Origin: Faecalicatena faecalis
GTDB lineage: Bacteria; Bacillota; Clostridia; Lachnospirales; Lachnospiraceae
Length of the DNA: 64,000 nt
Assembly: GCF_012524165.2 (NCBI RefSeq)
Contig: NZ_JABACJ020000006.1
Coordinates: 1-64,000, forward strand
Reading direction: 5' to 3'
Below the pieces are notes generated by a model that did not search any database, was not told the origin of the DNA, and saw only the letters and a program-made list of their open reading frames with translations. Both the position numbers and the translations under genes were made by a program. Each line of letters starts with the position of its first letter. The stretch's first letter is position 1. This document shows positions 54,159 to 62,831 of the stretch, in pieces.

Positions 54159-54338
54159 ATGCTGACATGTACTTATATAGTAGAAAAAATTGACGGAGAT
54201 TATGCAATGCTGAGGAGGACAGATGAGACAGATCCGAATGCAGAGGCCAAAATGGTGGCAAGAGCGCTTCTCCCGCCGGAGATTAACGAAGGCACCAGGC
54301 TGCTCTATGAATATCTGCAGTATAGTATCATTGAGTAA
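54159..54338 (+). CDS. DUF3006-like small protein
   Basis: A 59-residue protein with YIVEKIDGDYAMLRRTD and later ALLPPEINEGTRLLYE, the layout of DUF3006 proteins: a strand pair with Asp-Gly turn, then a proline-led strand. Function unknown. GAGGAGGAACGAAA precedes the ATG, and it lies 16 bp after the OLD-family gene, so the two are cotranscribed. A palindrome follows its stop. Confidence 0.7.
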   Translation: MLTCTYIVEKIDGDYAMLRRTDETDPNAEAKMVARALLPPEINEGTRLLYEYLQYSIIE

Positions 54339-54341
54339 AAT

Positions 54342-54364
54342 GCAAAGGGGTCAGACCCCTTTGC
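54342..54364. terminator. Perfect GGGGTCAGACCCC palindrome after the small gene
   Basis: GCAAAGGGGT, CAG, ACCCCTTTGC: a 10-bp perfect stem with a 3-nt loop, followed by a weakly T-rich stretch. The word is common in many genomes as a stand-alone palindrome, so a terminator role is likely but not certain. Confidence 0.6.
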
Positions 54365-54477
54365 TTACCATTTTCAGAATATTCTTAAATCAGTTGATGC
54401 AGGAATGAAAAGAATAAGACAGGAAGTGAGACACCGCGAGGGTTAAGGCAAAATTCGCGGTGGGGAGGAATGATAAA

Positions 54478-55803
54478 ATGACAGAATATAAAGCGAATTG
54501 CAGCTATATTGAATTATCCGAAGCAGAGGCTTTGGAGACCTGGTTTTCAGAGAATGAGGAGGAGATGATCCATACCGCGGATGATATTTTCCATCACCCT
54601 GAGCTTTCGAGAGAGGAAGTGTATTCTTCGAAATGTCTGGCGGATTTCCTGGAAAAGCAGGGATTTGAGATTAAGTGGAATATCGCAGGTTTTCAGACGG
54701 CGTTCATTGCACAGTGGGGCAGTGGGAAGCCGATCGTAGGATTCCTTGCGGAATATGATGCGCTTCCGGGGCTTGGACAAGAGCCGGACTGTGAATATAA
54801 GCCGACCCATACCCCAGGACATGGGTGTGGGCACAATCTGCTGGGAACTGCGTGTGCAGGGGCGGCCTGCGCCCTGAAAGCGCAGATGGAGAAAGAGAAC
54901 GCTGCCGGGACAATCCGGGTCTATGGCTGTCCAGCGGAGGAAATCGTGATTGGAAAGATCAAAATGAATGCGGCAGGTGTTTTCGATGACCTGTCTGTGG
55001 CGGTTACCTGGCATCCGTTTGACCGGAACCGGGTGAGCTACGATATCTGGCAGGCCCAGGATGTGAAAAACTATAAGTTTTACGGCACCGCTGCCCACGC
55101 ATCCAAACACCCGGAGCTTGGCCGCAGTGCGCTGGATGCGGCGGAGCTGATGAATGTAGGGGTGAACTATCTGCGCGAGCATGTGGCAGATGATGTGCGG
55201 ATGCATTACACCTACACCAACACGGACGGACCGGCCAATATCGTGCCGGACTATGCGTCTACCAATTATTTTATCCGCTCTGCGAAACGCTCCAGAACCG
55301 AAGATGCCTCCAAACGGGTCGATGACTGTGCAAAAGGGGCGGCCATGATGACCGGGACGCGGGTGGAAATCGAGCTGGTGACCAGCAATAAGGAAATGAA
55401 GGTGAACCGCACTCTGGCAGAAGTATTTTATTATGCCATGGAGCAGGTGCCTGTGCCTGAATACACGAAAGAGGAGCTTGCGTTTGCTGAAAAAATAACC
55501 GCGGCAGCAGGTCTGGAAAATGACGGAACCTATTTTACCGGACTGGAACCTTTGGAGGATGAGCCAGTGATTCTCTCCATCGGAACGGATGTCTCCGATG
55601 TCAGCCATACCGTACCGACGGTGATGCTCAGCGCTGCAGCCATGTGTAAAGGCACCCCGCTCCATCACTGGTCCACAACGGCCCAGGCAGGAATGAGCAT
55701 CGGTCAGAAGGGAATGCTGTATGCAGCACAGTGTATGGCGCTGGGGAGTTGGATGCTGGTCCAGGACCCGGCGAAAATCGAGGAAGCCTGGAAGGAATTG
55801 TAA
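54478..55803 (+). CDS. M20-family amidohydrolase (AbgB-like)
   Basis: The 441-residue enzyme resembles p-aminobenzoyl-glutamate hydrolase subunit B and related M20D deacylases. Metal-site motifs are LAEYDALPGLGQ (near 85), TPGHGCGHNLLGT (near 108-120), CPAEEIVIGK (near 152) and a C-terminal ISHTVPTV-like segment (here DVSHTVPTVMLS) with HHWSTTAQAG. The dimerisation domain lies between. It would hydrolyse an amide such as an N-acyl amino acid; a partner AbgA is not encoded next to it. ATG 54478 is preferred over GTG 54460 because GGAGG precedes it. A GC-rich hairpin (CACCGCGA/TTCGCGGTG, about 54431-54462) sits on the leader. Confidence 0.85.
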   Translation: MTEYKANCSYIELSEAEALETWFSENEEEMIHTADDIFHHPELSREEVYSSKCLADFLEKQGFEIKWNIAGFQTAFIAQWGSGKPIVGFLAEYDALPGLGQEPDCEYKPTHTPGHGCGHNLLGTACAGAACALKAQMEKENAAGTIRVYGCPAEEIVIGKIKMNAAGVFDDLSVAVTWHPFDRNRVSYDIWQAQDVKNYKFYGTAAHASKHPELGRSALDAAELMNVGVNYLREHVADDVRMHYTYTNTDGPANIVPDYASTNYFIRSAKRSRTEDASKRVDDCAKGAAMMTGTRVEIELVTSNKEMKVNRTLAEVFYYAMEQVPVPEYTKEELAFAEKITAAAGLENDGTYFTGLEPLEDEPVILSIGTDVSDVSHTVPTVMLSAAAMCKGTPLHHWSTTAQAGMSIGQKGMLYAAQCMALGSWMLVQDPAKIEEAWKEL

Positions 55804-55826
55804 GATCTTAAGAAGGAGGTCGTATC

Positions 55827-57212
55827 ATGGGAATTATCGCAGCATTTATGGTACCGCACCCGCCGTTGATCGTGCCGGACATCGGCCGCGGCGAGGAACG
55901 TAAGATTCAAAAGACAATCAATGCCTACAAAAAGGTGGCAGAACGAATCAGAGAGCTGGAACCGGAAACCATTGTTTTAATGTCCCCGCACCAGGTGATG
56001 TATGCCGATTATTTCCATATATCTCCGGGAAAAGGTGCGAAAGGAGATTTTGGACAGTTTGGGATAGGACAGGTAAAAATGGAAGCCCAATATGATCAGG
56101 TATTTGTGGAAAATCTCTGTAAACTGGCGGATGCAAGGGATCTGCCAGCCGGGACAATGGGGGAACGGGACAGACACTTGGATCATGGATTCATGGTCCC
56201 GCTATATTTTATCAACCAGTATTGGAAGCAGTATAAGTTGGTCAGGATCGGACTTTCCGGTTTCTCTCTTACAAAACATTACGAATTAGGGCAGTGTATC
56301 AAGGAGACCGCGGAAGTTCTGGTCAGGAAAGTCGTTCTGATTGCCAGCGGCGATCTTTCCCATCGGTTAAAGGCGGAGGGGCCTTATGGATTCCAGACGG
56401 AAGGTCCTGTGTATGATGAACGGATCATGGATGTCATGGGAAGGGCGGCATTTGGCGAGCTGTTCGAATTTCCCGAGGAATTCTGTGAAAAGGCGGCAGA
56501 ATGCGGCCACCGTTCGTTCACGATCATGGCAGGCGCTCTGGACCGCACGGAAGTGGTCCCGGAGAGGATGTCCTATGAAGGACCCTTCGGGGTCGGCTAT
56601 GGAGTCTGCGGTTATGCAGTCTGCGGCAGCAATCCTGCGCGGAACTTTTTGGACCAGTACGAGCAGCAGGAAAAGGCTCATGTGCTGGAGCAGCGGCAAC
56701 AGGAGGATGCATATGTGCAGCTTGCCAGAAGGACCGTCGAAGAATATATCAGGAACCACAACAAGATTGAAGTTCCCCGTGGACTGCCGGAGGAAATGTA
56801 TACCCGGCGCGCCGGAGTGTTCGTTTCAATAAAAGAAGAAGGACGGCTCCGGGGATGTATCGGAACAATCCAGGCTGTGCAGCCATCCATTGCACAGGAA
56901 ATTATTGATAATGCGGTCAGCGCCTCCACACGCGACCCACGTTTCCAGCCGATTGAAGAAGATGAGCTGGATAAGCTGACGATCAGCGTAGATGTCCTGG
57001 GCGACACAGAAAAAATAAGCTCCACAGACGAACTGGATGTAAAGCGTTACGGTGTGGTCGTATCAAAGGGCTACAAAAGAGGTCTGCTGCTCCCGAACCT
57101 GGATGGAGTGGATACGGTAGAAGAACAGGTTGCCATTGCAAAAAGGAAGGCAGGGATCGGAGAGCGGGAAGAAGTTTCAATGGAACGTTTTGAAGTAGTG
57201 CGCCACTTTTGA
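55827..57212 (+). CDS. MEMO-AMMECR1 fusion (AmmeMemoRadiSam system, proteins B and A)
   Basis: The 461-residue protein joins two conserved domains. Residues 1-270 form a MEMO1-like domain of the extradiol-dioxygenase (LigB) superfamily (FMVPHPPLIVPDIGRGEER at the start, DLSHRLKAEGPYGFQ later, where the His ligands lie). Residues of about 290-461 form an AMMECR1 domain (RAGVFVSIKEEGRLRGCIGT and DPRFQPIEEDELDKL). The two domains are often separate genes next to a radical SAM gene; that gene follows here at 18 bp. The trio is widely conserved and its reaction is not firmly established. AAGAAGGAGGTCGTATC precedes the ATG. Confidence 0.93.
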   Translation: MGIIAAFMVPHPPLIVPDIGRGEERKIQKTINAYKKVAERIRELEPETIVLMSPHQVMYADYFHISPGKGAKGDFGQFGIGQVKMEAQYDQVFVENLCKLADARDLPAGTMGERDRHLDHGFMVPLYFINQYWKQYKLVRIGLSGFSLTKHYELGQCIKETAEVLVRKVVLIASGDLSHRLKAEGPYGFQTEGPVYDERIMDVMGRAAFGELFEFPEEFCEKAAECGHRSFTIMAGALDRTEVVPERMSYEGPFGVGYGVCGYAVCGSNPARNFLDQYEQQEKAHVLEQRQQEDAYVQLARRTVEEYIRNHNKIEVPRGLPEEMYTRRAGVFVSIKEEGRLRGCIGTIQAVQPSIAQEIIDNAVSASTRDPRFQPIEEDELDKLTISVDVLGDTEKISSTDELDVKRYGVVVSKGYKRGLLLPNLDGVDTVEEQVAIAKRKAGIGEREEVSMERFEVVRHF

Positions 57213-57230
57213 CGCAGAAAAGGAGAAAAA

Positions 57231-58058
57231 ATGAAAGCAGTCTGTCAGGTATGTATGCACCGCTGTCAGCTTGAAGAAGGGCAGTTTGGAATCTGCAGGG
57301 CCAGAAAGAATCAGGATGGGAAGGTCGTATGCGAAAATTATGGTCAGGTGACATCACTGGCACTGGACCCGATCGAAAAGAAGCCCCTTAACATGTTTCA
57401 TCCCGGGAGTATGATCCTGTCGGTGGGCAGTTATGGATGTAATCTGAGATGCCCCTTCTGTCAAAATTATGAGATTTCTATGGAAGGTGCGGCAGAAGCA
57501 GAAACCTTATACATTTCGCCACAGGATCTGGCAGATAAGGCGCTGGGATGTAAAGATCTGGGAAATGCAGGCGTGGCTTTCACTTACAATGAACCTCTGG
57601 TGGGATACGAGTATGTGCGCGATACGGCGAAACTGGTCAAAGAGGCCGGAATGGTCAATGTCCTGGTGACAAATGGCTCGGCAGAGCTTGAGGTATTGGA
57701 AGAAATCCTTCCATATATAGATGCTATGAATATAGATCTAAAAGGTTTTACGGCCGAGTATTACAGAAAACTCGGCGGCGACCTTAAGGTTGTGAAAGCA
57801 TTTATACAGCGTGCAGCAAAGGACTGTCATGTAGAGCTTACGACTCTGATCGTACCGGGGGAGAATGACCGGATGGAGGAGATGGAGGCGGAGGCACAGT
57901 GGATTGCTTCTGTGGATGAGAACATCCCGCTACATGTCACACGGTTTTTCCCAAGATATCATATGACAGACCGGGAGGCGACAGAAGTAAATGAAGTCTA
58001 TCACCTGGCGGATGTCGCGCGGAAGCATTTAAAAAATGTATTTGAGGGAAATTGTTAA
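57231..58058 (+). CDS. AmmeMemoRadiSam radical SAM enzyme (AmrS)
   Basis: The 275-residue radical SAM protein has the cluster motif CNLRCPFCQN (near residue 70) binding a [4Fe-4S] cluster for SAM cleavage. An additional N-terminal CMHRCQLEEGQFGICRARKN segment holds three cysteines that could bind a second cluster. The middle part reads GVAFTYNEPLVGYEYVRDTA and the C-terminal part LTTLIVPGENDRMEEMEAEA. It is homologous to AmrS and more distantly to pyruvate formate-lyase activating enzymes. It is cotranscribed with the MEMO-AMMECR1 fusion. The substrate is unresolved. Confidence 0.93.
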   Translation: MKAVCQVCMHRCQLEEGQFGICRARKNQDGKVVCENYGQVTSLALDPIEKKPLNMFHPGSMILSVGSYGCNLRCPFCQNYEISMEGAAEAETLYISPQDLADKALGCKDLGNAGVAFTYNEPLVGYEYVRDTAKLVKEAGMVNVLVTNGSAELEVLEEILPYIDAMNIDLKGFTAEYYRKLGGDLKVVKAFIQRAAKDCHVELTTLIVPGENDRMEEMEAEAQWIASVDENIPLHVTRFFPRYHMTDREATEVNEVYHLADVARKHLKNVFEGNC

Positions 58059-58127
58059 GCTGAAAAAGTAATGTTTTATTAGTGAGAGCACTATGAAATG
58101 GTAAGATAACTGCTAAGGGAGAAGATA

Positions 58128-58607
58128 ATGAGAATTATTGTAGATGCCGATGCCTGTCCTGTGACAGGTATCGTGGAAAGAGTTGCGAAAGAGAGGGACA
58201 TCCCGGTCACATTAGTCTGCGATACCGCACATATTTTCCAGTCACAGTACAGCCAGGTCGTGACAGTGGAAAAGGGTGCGGACTCCGCAGACTTTAAAAT
58301 TGTAACGATATCAGAAAAGGGAGATATTGTGGTCACCCAGGATTACGGCGTTGCTTCGATGTGCCTGGGAAAAGGGATATATCCGATCCATCAGAGTGGA
58401 AAATGGTATACGCTGCAGAACATTGATCAGATGATGTTCGAACGCCATATAGCGAAAGAAGTGCGTAGAAAGTCGAAGAAGAACCATTTGAAGGGGCCGA
58501 GGAAACGCACCAGGGAGGATGACGAACATTTCGAGGAGTCGTTAAAGCAATTGATTGAAAAGGTAGAAAGGGCGGAAATACCAAGTCCGGAACACGAAAA
58601 CATATAA
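58128..58607 (+). CDS. YaiI/YqxD family protein (UPF0178)
   Basis: A 159-residue PIN-like fold protein with IIVDADACPVTGIVERVAKE at the N-terminus, VEKGADSADFKIVTISEKGD and DIVVTQDYGVASMCLGKG. The acidic residues resemble nuclease or nucleotide-binding sites, but no activity is proven for the family. The C-terminus is rich in Lys and Arg (KEVRRKSKKNHLKGPRKRTR). It lies 69 bp after the radical SAM gene with its own ribosome site. Confidence 0.9.
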   Translation: MRIIVDADACPVTGIVERVAKERDIPVTLVCDTAHIFQSQYSQVVTVEKGADSADFKIVTISEKGDIVVTQDYGVASMCLGKGIYPIHQSGKWYTLQNIDQMMFERHIAKEVRRKSKKNHLKGPRKRTREDDEHFEESLKQLIEKVERAEIPSPEHENI

Positions 58608-58631
58608 AAGTCAATAAAGGAGACAATCAGA

Positions 58632-59210
58632 ATGAAATTCTACGATATTACAAGAGAGCTGTTCAGTTCAAAAGTATACCCCGGGGACCCTGTCCCGGAA
58701 TTTGAGCGGATACTGGAAGTGAAGAAAGGAGATGCCTGCAACCTGACCTATCTGAAAATGTGCGCCCATAACGGTACTCATATGGATGCACCGCGTCATT
58801 TCCTGGATGAGGGGAAATCGATTGAAGAACTGCCTCTTGAGCAGGTAATGGGCAGTTGTGCAGTGCTGGAGTATAACGGTGAACTGGATGGGGAGACCGC
58901 AGCAAAAATAATAGAAGGCAAAGGAAAGAAGCTGCTCTTTAAGGGAAACACTGTTTTTACAGAAGAAGCAGCAAAAGCTTTTGTTCAGGCAGGAGTGGAG
59001 TTGGTTGGAGTAGAGAGCCAGACCGTTGGACCGGAGGATGCACCGGCAGCAGTGCACCAGATTCTGCTGGGGGCAGGAATGGCGATTCTGGAAGGGGTAT
59101 GTCTTGAAGAAGTGGAGCCGGGAGATTACTTTTTATGCGCCCAGCCGCTGAAACTTAGAGGATGCGACGGGGCGCCGTGCAGGGCAGTTTTGGTTGAGGA
59201 TATAAAATAA
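58632..59210 (+). CDS. Cyclase-family metal hydrolase (kynurenine formamidase-like)
   Basis: A 192-residue protein of the cyclase superfamily with the metal motif HNGTHMDAPRHFL (HxGTHxDxPxHF) near residue 47. The family includes arylformamidases and cyclases that act on N-formyl or lactam-type bonds. The C-terminus is ordinary (FLCAQPLKLRGCDGAPCRAV). It lies 24 bp downstream of the YaiI-type gene and probably shares its transcript. The substrate cannot be read from the sequence; no other kynurenine gene adjoins. Confidence 0.87.
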   Translation: MKFYDITRELFSSKVYPGDPVPEFERILEVKKGDACNLTYLKMCAHNGTHMDAPRHFLDEGKSIEELPLEQVMGSCAVLEYNGELDGETAAKIIEGKGKKLLFKGNTVFTEEAAKAFVQAGVELVGVESQTVGPEDAPAAVHQILLGAGMAILEGVCLEEVEPGDYFLCAQPLKLRGCDGAPCRAVLVEDIK

Positions 59211-59505
59211 GGGCCTTAAGAGAGGTTCATAAGAGAATGTCACCAGGGAGAGAAGCCCTCCAGTGGTCTGTATATCATAATAATATGTTATCGTATAATA
59301 AAGATATATAATTTAAAATAATGATAAGGTTATGATAGAATACAAGTAGGATGTTAAAAAAAAGACATTCCATTCATCAAAACGAGATGAGGATAATATG
59401 CTAGTACAGTGTAGGAAAAGGATATTTTTACCACGGCGGCAGTACATAACCGGGTATATGATATTTTCGAATGCTGTACCAGACATAAAAAAGGAGGTTT
59501 TCATA
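59211..59505 (+). other. AT-rich intergenic region before asrA
   Basis: This gap holds a TATAAT near 59296 and AT-rich DNA around 59280-59330, the probable promoter area of asrABC. An imperfect TTATCGT/ATGATAA pair brackets it (about 59288-59328). No gene was found; the frame opening at 59398 only adds unlikely residues to AsrA. Confidence 0.4.
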
Positions 59506-60561
59506 ATGGCTTATGCACTTGACAATGCCCAGGCCGACAGGGTGTTTGCGGCACTTCGGAATGATTTCCGCGTGTACGCTCCCAAACGTTTCCCGAAGGA
59601 GGGACGTTATTCCGACACGGATGTGATCCGTTATGCTGAAATCGAGAATTTCAGTGAGATCGTGTGGGATACAAAGTCGGATTATCCTGCAAAGGAGGTT
59701 ATCACTCCAATTCAGCAGGCAATTTTTTATTTTACTGAGGATGAATACCGTGCGAGCAAAGATCCTAAGAAACCAATCCTGATACTGGCAAGACCATGTG
59801 ATATCAATGCACAGCGTATCCAGGCAAAAATCTATGCCGGAAATGGCGGGTATGAGGATTATTATTATAAACGCATGAAAGACCTCGTAAAGTTTGCGAT
59901 GATGGAATGTAACGGAGGAGACGACACTTGTTTCTGTGTCTCTATGGGAACGAATAAGACCGACAATTACTCATTGGCCCTGAGATTTTCAAAAGAGGGC
60001 GTAAAGGTAAGTGTGGCAGAAGAAGCATTTGAAGGCTATTTTGAGGGGATGCCGAAAGAAGAGTATGAGCCGGCATTCGTCGAGGAGAATGAACTTAAGG
60101 TGACAGTACCAGACCTGTCTGATAAGAAGGTGCGCCTGGCGCTGAAATCTCATCCGATGTGGAAGGAATTCAACGGAAGATGTACTTCTTGCGGAAGCTG
60201 TACTGTGGCATGTTCCACCTGTACCTGCTTTACGACAAGAGATATCATCTACGGAGATAATCCAGAGGTGGGCGAGCGTCGCAGAGTGACTGCATCCTGC
60301 CAGGTTGAAGGATTCGATCAGATGGCTGGACAGAGAGAGTTAAGAAATACGGCGGGCGACCGAATGCGTTATAAAGTATTACATAAATTCCATGATTATA
60401 AAGCACGTTTCGGCGAGGAACACATGTGTGTTGGATGCGGACGGTGCACACACCGCTGTCCAGAATTCATTTCCATTAGTGCGACAGTCAATAAGATGAG
60501 CAAAGCAGTAGAGGAAATTAAAGCCGACCTGGCTAAAGAAGGGGGGAGCTGTCATGAATAA
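59506..60561 (+). CDS. asrA: Anaerobic sulfite reductase subunit A
   Basis: The 351-residue iron-sulfur subunit of the dissimilatory-type AsrABC sulfite reductase passes electrons to the catalytic subunit. It carries CTSCGSCTVACSTCTC (near residue 226) and CVGCGRCTHRCPEF (near 308), binding two [4Fe-4S] clusters. The N-terminal part has a domain shared with formate hydrogenlyase-type iron-sulfur subunits. ATG 59506 follows AAAAAGGAGGTTTTCATA; the longer frame is not supported. Its stop overlaps asrB by 8 bp. Confidence 0.95.
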   Translation: MAYALDNAQADRVFAALRNDFRVYAPKRFPKEGRYSDTDVIRYAEIENFSEIVWDTKSDYPAKEVITPIQQAIFYFTEDEYRASKDPKKPILILARPCDINAQRIQAKIYAGNGGYEDYYYKRMKDLVKFAMMECNGGDDTCFCVSMGTNKTDNYSLALRFSKEGVKVSVAEEAFEGYFEGMPKEEYEPAFVEENELKVTVPDLSDKKVRLALKSHPMWKEFNGRCTSCGSCTVACSTCTCFTTRDIIYGDNPEVGERRRVTASCQVEGFDQMAGQRELRNTAGDRMRYKVLHKFHDYKARFGEEHMCVGCGRCTHRCPEFISISATVNKMSKAVEEIKADLAKEGGSCHE

Positions 60562-61345
60562 TCCGGTGACACCAAAGCCGTGTAAGATTTTATCAGTAAC
60601 AAAGGAAAGTGAGCAGGAGTGGACCTTCCGCGTTGAATCAGACGTCTGTCCGGATCATGGACAGTTTATGCAGCTTTCTATTCCGAAGATTGGAGAGGCA
60701 CCGATTTCTGTCTCTGCCTGTGGAGAGGGATGGCTGGAATTCACGATCCGTTCCGTAGGAAAGGTAACAGACTGCATCTTTAAAAAGGAGCCGGGGGACA
60801 ACTTATTCTTACGCGGACCTTATGGAAAAGGATGGCCTGTAGACCAGTTCGAAGGCAAGCATGTAGTTGTCATTACCGGAGGAACCGGGCTGGCACCGGT
60901 ACGCTCCATGCTGCGTTACTTCGCAGAGAATCCGGGATATGTGAAAGACGTTCATCTGATCAGCGGCTTCAAGAATGAAGGTGGAATCATTTTCAAGAAC
61001 GATCTGGAGCAGTGGAAAGAGAAGTTCCATACCACCTATGCACTGGATACAGAAGCAAAAGAAGGCTGGAGAACAGGTTTTGTTACAGAATTCGTGAAGG
61101 AGATTCCATTTGAAGAATTCTGCGGCGAGTATGTAGTTGTCGTAGTCGGACCGCCTCCGATGATGAAGTTCACAGGACTTGAACTCGTGAAATGCGGCGC
61201 AGAGCCGGAAAATATGTGGATGAGCTTCGAACGGAAGATGTCCTGTGCAGTGGGTAAATGTGGACACTGCCGTATCGATGAAGTATATGTATGTCTGGAC
61301 GGCCCGGTATTCCCTTATACGGTAGCCCGTGACCTGGTAGATTGA
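60554..61345 (+). CDS. asrB: Anaerobic sulfite reductase subunit B
   Basis: The 263-residue NAD(P)H:FAD oxidoreductase subunit has the FAD-binding part (ISVSACGEGWLEFTIRSVGK), the NAD-binding loop VVVITGGTGLAPVRSMLRYF and a C-terminal [2Fe-2S] site CAVGKCGHCRIDEVYVC. It delivers electrons from NADH to AsrA and then AsrC. It is homologous to dihydroorotate dehydrogenase electron transfer proteins (PyrK), but the order A-B-C fixes its identity. Confidence 0.95.
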   Translation: MNNPVTPKPCKILSVTKESEQEWTFRVESDVCPDHGQFMQLSIPKIGEAPISVSACGEGWLEFTIRSVGKVTDCIFKKEPGDNLFLRGPYGKGWPVDQFEGKHVVVITGGTGLAPVRSMLRYFAENPGYVKDVHLISGFKNEGGIIFKNDLEQWKEKFHTTYALDTEAKEGWRTGFVTEFVKEIPFEEFCGEYVVVVVGPPPMMKFTGLELVKCGAEPENMWMSFERKMSCAVGKCGHCRIDEVYVCLDGPVFPYTVARDLVD

Positions 61346-61362
61346 GAAAGGAGTGAGGATGT

Positions 61363-62430
61363 ATGAATCAGGATATTAATGTAAAAAAAGTACGTATTAA
61401 CTGTTTTCGTCAATCTAAGGTACCAGGTTATTTCATGCTGCAGATGAGAGTTCCGGGAGGATTTATTGACGCAAAGTATCTTTCCGTGATCGAACATATC
61501 GCTAAGACATGGGGAGACGGAAACTTCCATTTTGGAACACGGCAGACTTTTGATATCACAGGGATTGCATATGAGAATATCCCGGCAGTCAATGAGTACC
61601 TGGAGGCATATATTAAAGAAATAGATGCCCAGGACTGTGAAGTGGATATGAACATGATTTCCCATGAGCCGGCAGAGTGGGACCCGCAGAGCGGATATCC
61701 TACAATTGGTGCACGTAATATTACCGCATGTATCGGTAATTATCACTGCATCTGCGGCAACTGTAACACATTTGAACTGGCAAAGAAGATTGAGCCGATC
61801 ATATTCCCAAGCCATTACCATATTAAGATCAATATTGCAGGCTGCCCGAACGATTGTAACAAAGCTCATCTGTGCGACTTTGGTATCATCGGTGTAGCGC
61901 GGATGGTATACCATCCAGAAAGATGTATTGGATGCGGTGCCTGTGTACGTGCCTGTGAGAAGGGCTCTACAAGAGTGCTGAAACTGAATGAAAATACCGG
62001 AAAAATTGAAAAGGACGCATGCTGCTGTATCGGATGTGGTGAATGTGTAAAGGCATGTCCTGCAAGTGCATGGACCAGACAGCCTGAGAAGTTCTACCGG
62101 GTGATCTTAGGTGGAAGAACAGGACGTCAGACCCCAAGAACAGGGAAGATGTTCCTCAACTGGGCAACAGAGGATGTGGTGCTGTCAGTCCTGAAAAATT
62201 GGCAGAAGTTCTCTGCATGGGTAATGGATTATAAGCCGGAATACTTACATGGCGGACATCTGATTGACAGAGCAGGGTATAAGAAGTTCAAGGAGATTAT
62301 TCTGGAAGGCGTAGAGCTGAATCCTGAATGTCTGGTGGCTGAGGATATGTTCTGGCAGGAGACAGAATATCGTTCTAACTTTAATGTAAAGCCTCTGGAA
62401 ATGCATCATCATGCAGGACCGCAGGATTAA
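61363..62430 (+). CDS. asrC: Anaerobic sulfite reductase subunit C (catalytic)
   Basis: The 355-residue siroheme sulfite reductase reduces sulfite to sulfide. The siroheme/[4Fe-4S] cysteines lie in YHCICGNCNTFEL and INIAGCPNDCNKAHLCDFG (near residue 165). Two further ferredoxin motifs follow, CIGCGACVRACEKGS and CIGCGECVKACPASAW (near 190-240). The N-terminal part (FGTRQTFDITGIAYE) is the sulfite-reductase ferredoxin-like half. It lies 17 bp after asrB with a strong GAAAGGAGTGAGG site. Normal length. Produces H2S in the gut. Confidence 0.95.
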   Translation: MNQDINVKKVRINCFRQSKVPGYFMLQMRVPGGFIDAKYLSVIEHIAKTWGDGNFHFGTRQTFDITGIAYENIPAVNEYLEAYIKEIDAQDCEVDMNMISHEPAEWDPQSGYPTIGARNITACIGNYHCICGNCNTFELAKKIEPIIFPSHYHIKINIAGCPNDCNKAHLCDFGIIGVARMVYHPERCIGCGACVRACEKGSTRVLKLNENTGKIEKDACCCIGCGECVKACPASAWTRQPEKFYRVILGGRTGRQTPRTGKMFLNWATEDVVLSVLKNWQKFSAWVMDYKPEYLHGGHLIDRAGYKKFKEIILEGVELNPECLVAEDMFWQETEYRSNFNVKPLEMHHHAGPQD

Positions 62431-62454
62431 GTGCCGGGTAAGGCAGAAATTTGA

Positions 62455-62491
62455 GGATAGGAACCGAAAATATGGTTCCTGTCCTTTTTTT
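62455..62491 (+). terminator. Terminator after asrC
   Basis: GGATAGGAACC pairs with GGTTCCTGTCC around an A-rich loop, followed by a run of seven T. Confidence 0.92.
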
Positions 62492-62653
62492 GCGTTCAGA
62501 GAGCTTATATTGGGGCTGATGTATGTTTCAAGATTCATTCGGTACTTCAAAATAAATATGAACATCATGCTGCGAGTCATGGAATAATCTACCTGTAGTT
62601 TTAGAAGTGAAGGAGACGTATAGTTAAAATACCATGCAAATCCTCTGTTTTTT

Positions 62654-62740
62654 TTGAAACGAATATTGAAACGGTTCAATGAATTTGCGTTTCGGAAGTA
62701 TTGAATTATGAAGTGGCTTCCGTTATCCTTTTTATATAAT
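62654..62740 (+). promoter_or_regulatory. LacI-type operator region upstream of the epimerase gene
   Basis: TTGAAACG occurs at 62654-62661 and again at 62666-62673 as part of TTGAAACGGTTCAA, and GCGTTTC follows at 62687. These are typical LacI-family half-sites. A TATAAT lies at 62735-62740, and GGAAG/CTTCC forms a nearby hairpin. The regulator encoded after the epimerase is a LacI member and could bind here. Apart from this and the asr terminator, 62431-62831 shows no gene. Confidence 0.6.
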
Positions 62741-62831
62741 AATTCCGGAGTTAAGAAGTAAAATTTAGTAAAAATGCAGTAAGAGTAATGTATGAATGGC
62801 AGCAGATCAGTGGCACAGGAGGACAGGATGA

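Noticed and set aside
52277-54338. Gabija defence pair
   Set aside because: GajA-like OLD architecture is present but no UvrD/GajB-like helicase gene follows.
54547-55668. Long minus-strand frame of 373 codons opposite the M20 gene
   Set aside because: It is the antisense shadow of a well-matched amidohydrolase gene; composition is not protein-like.
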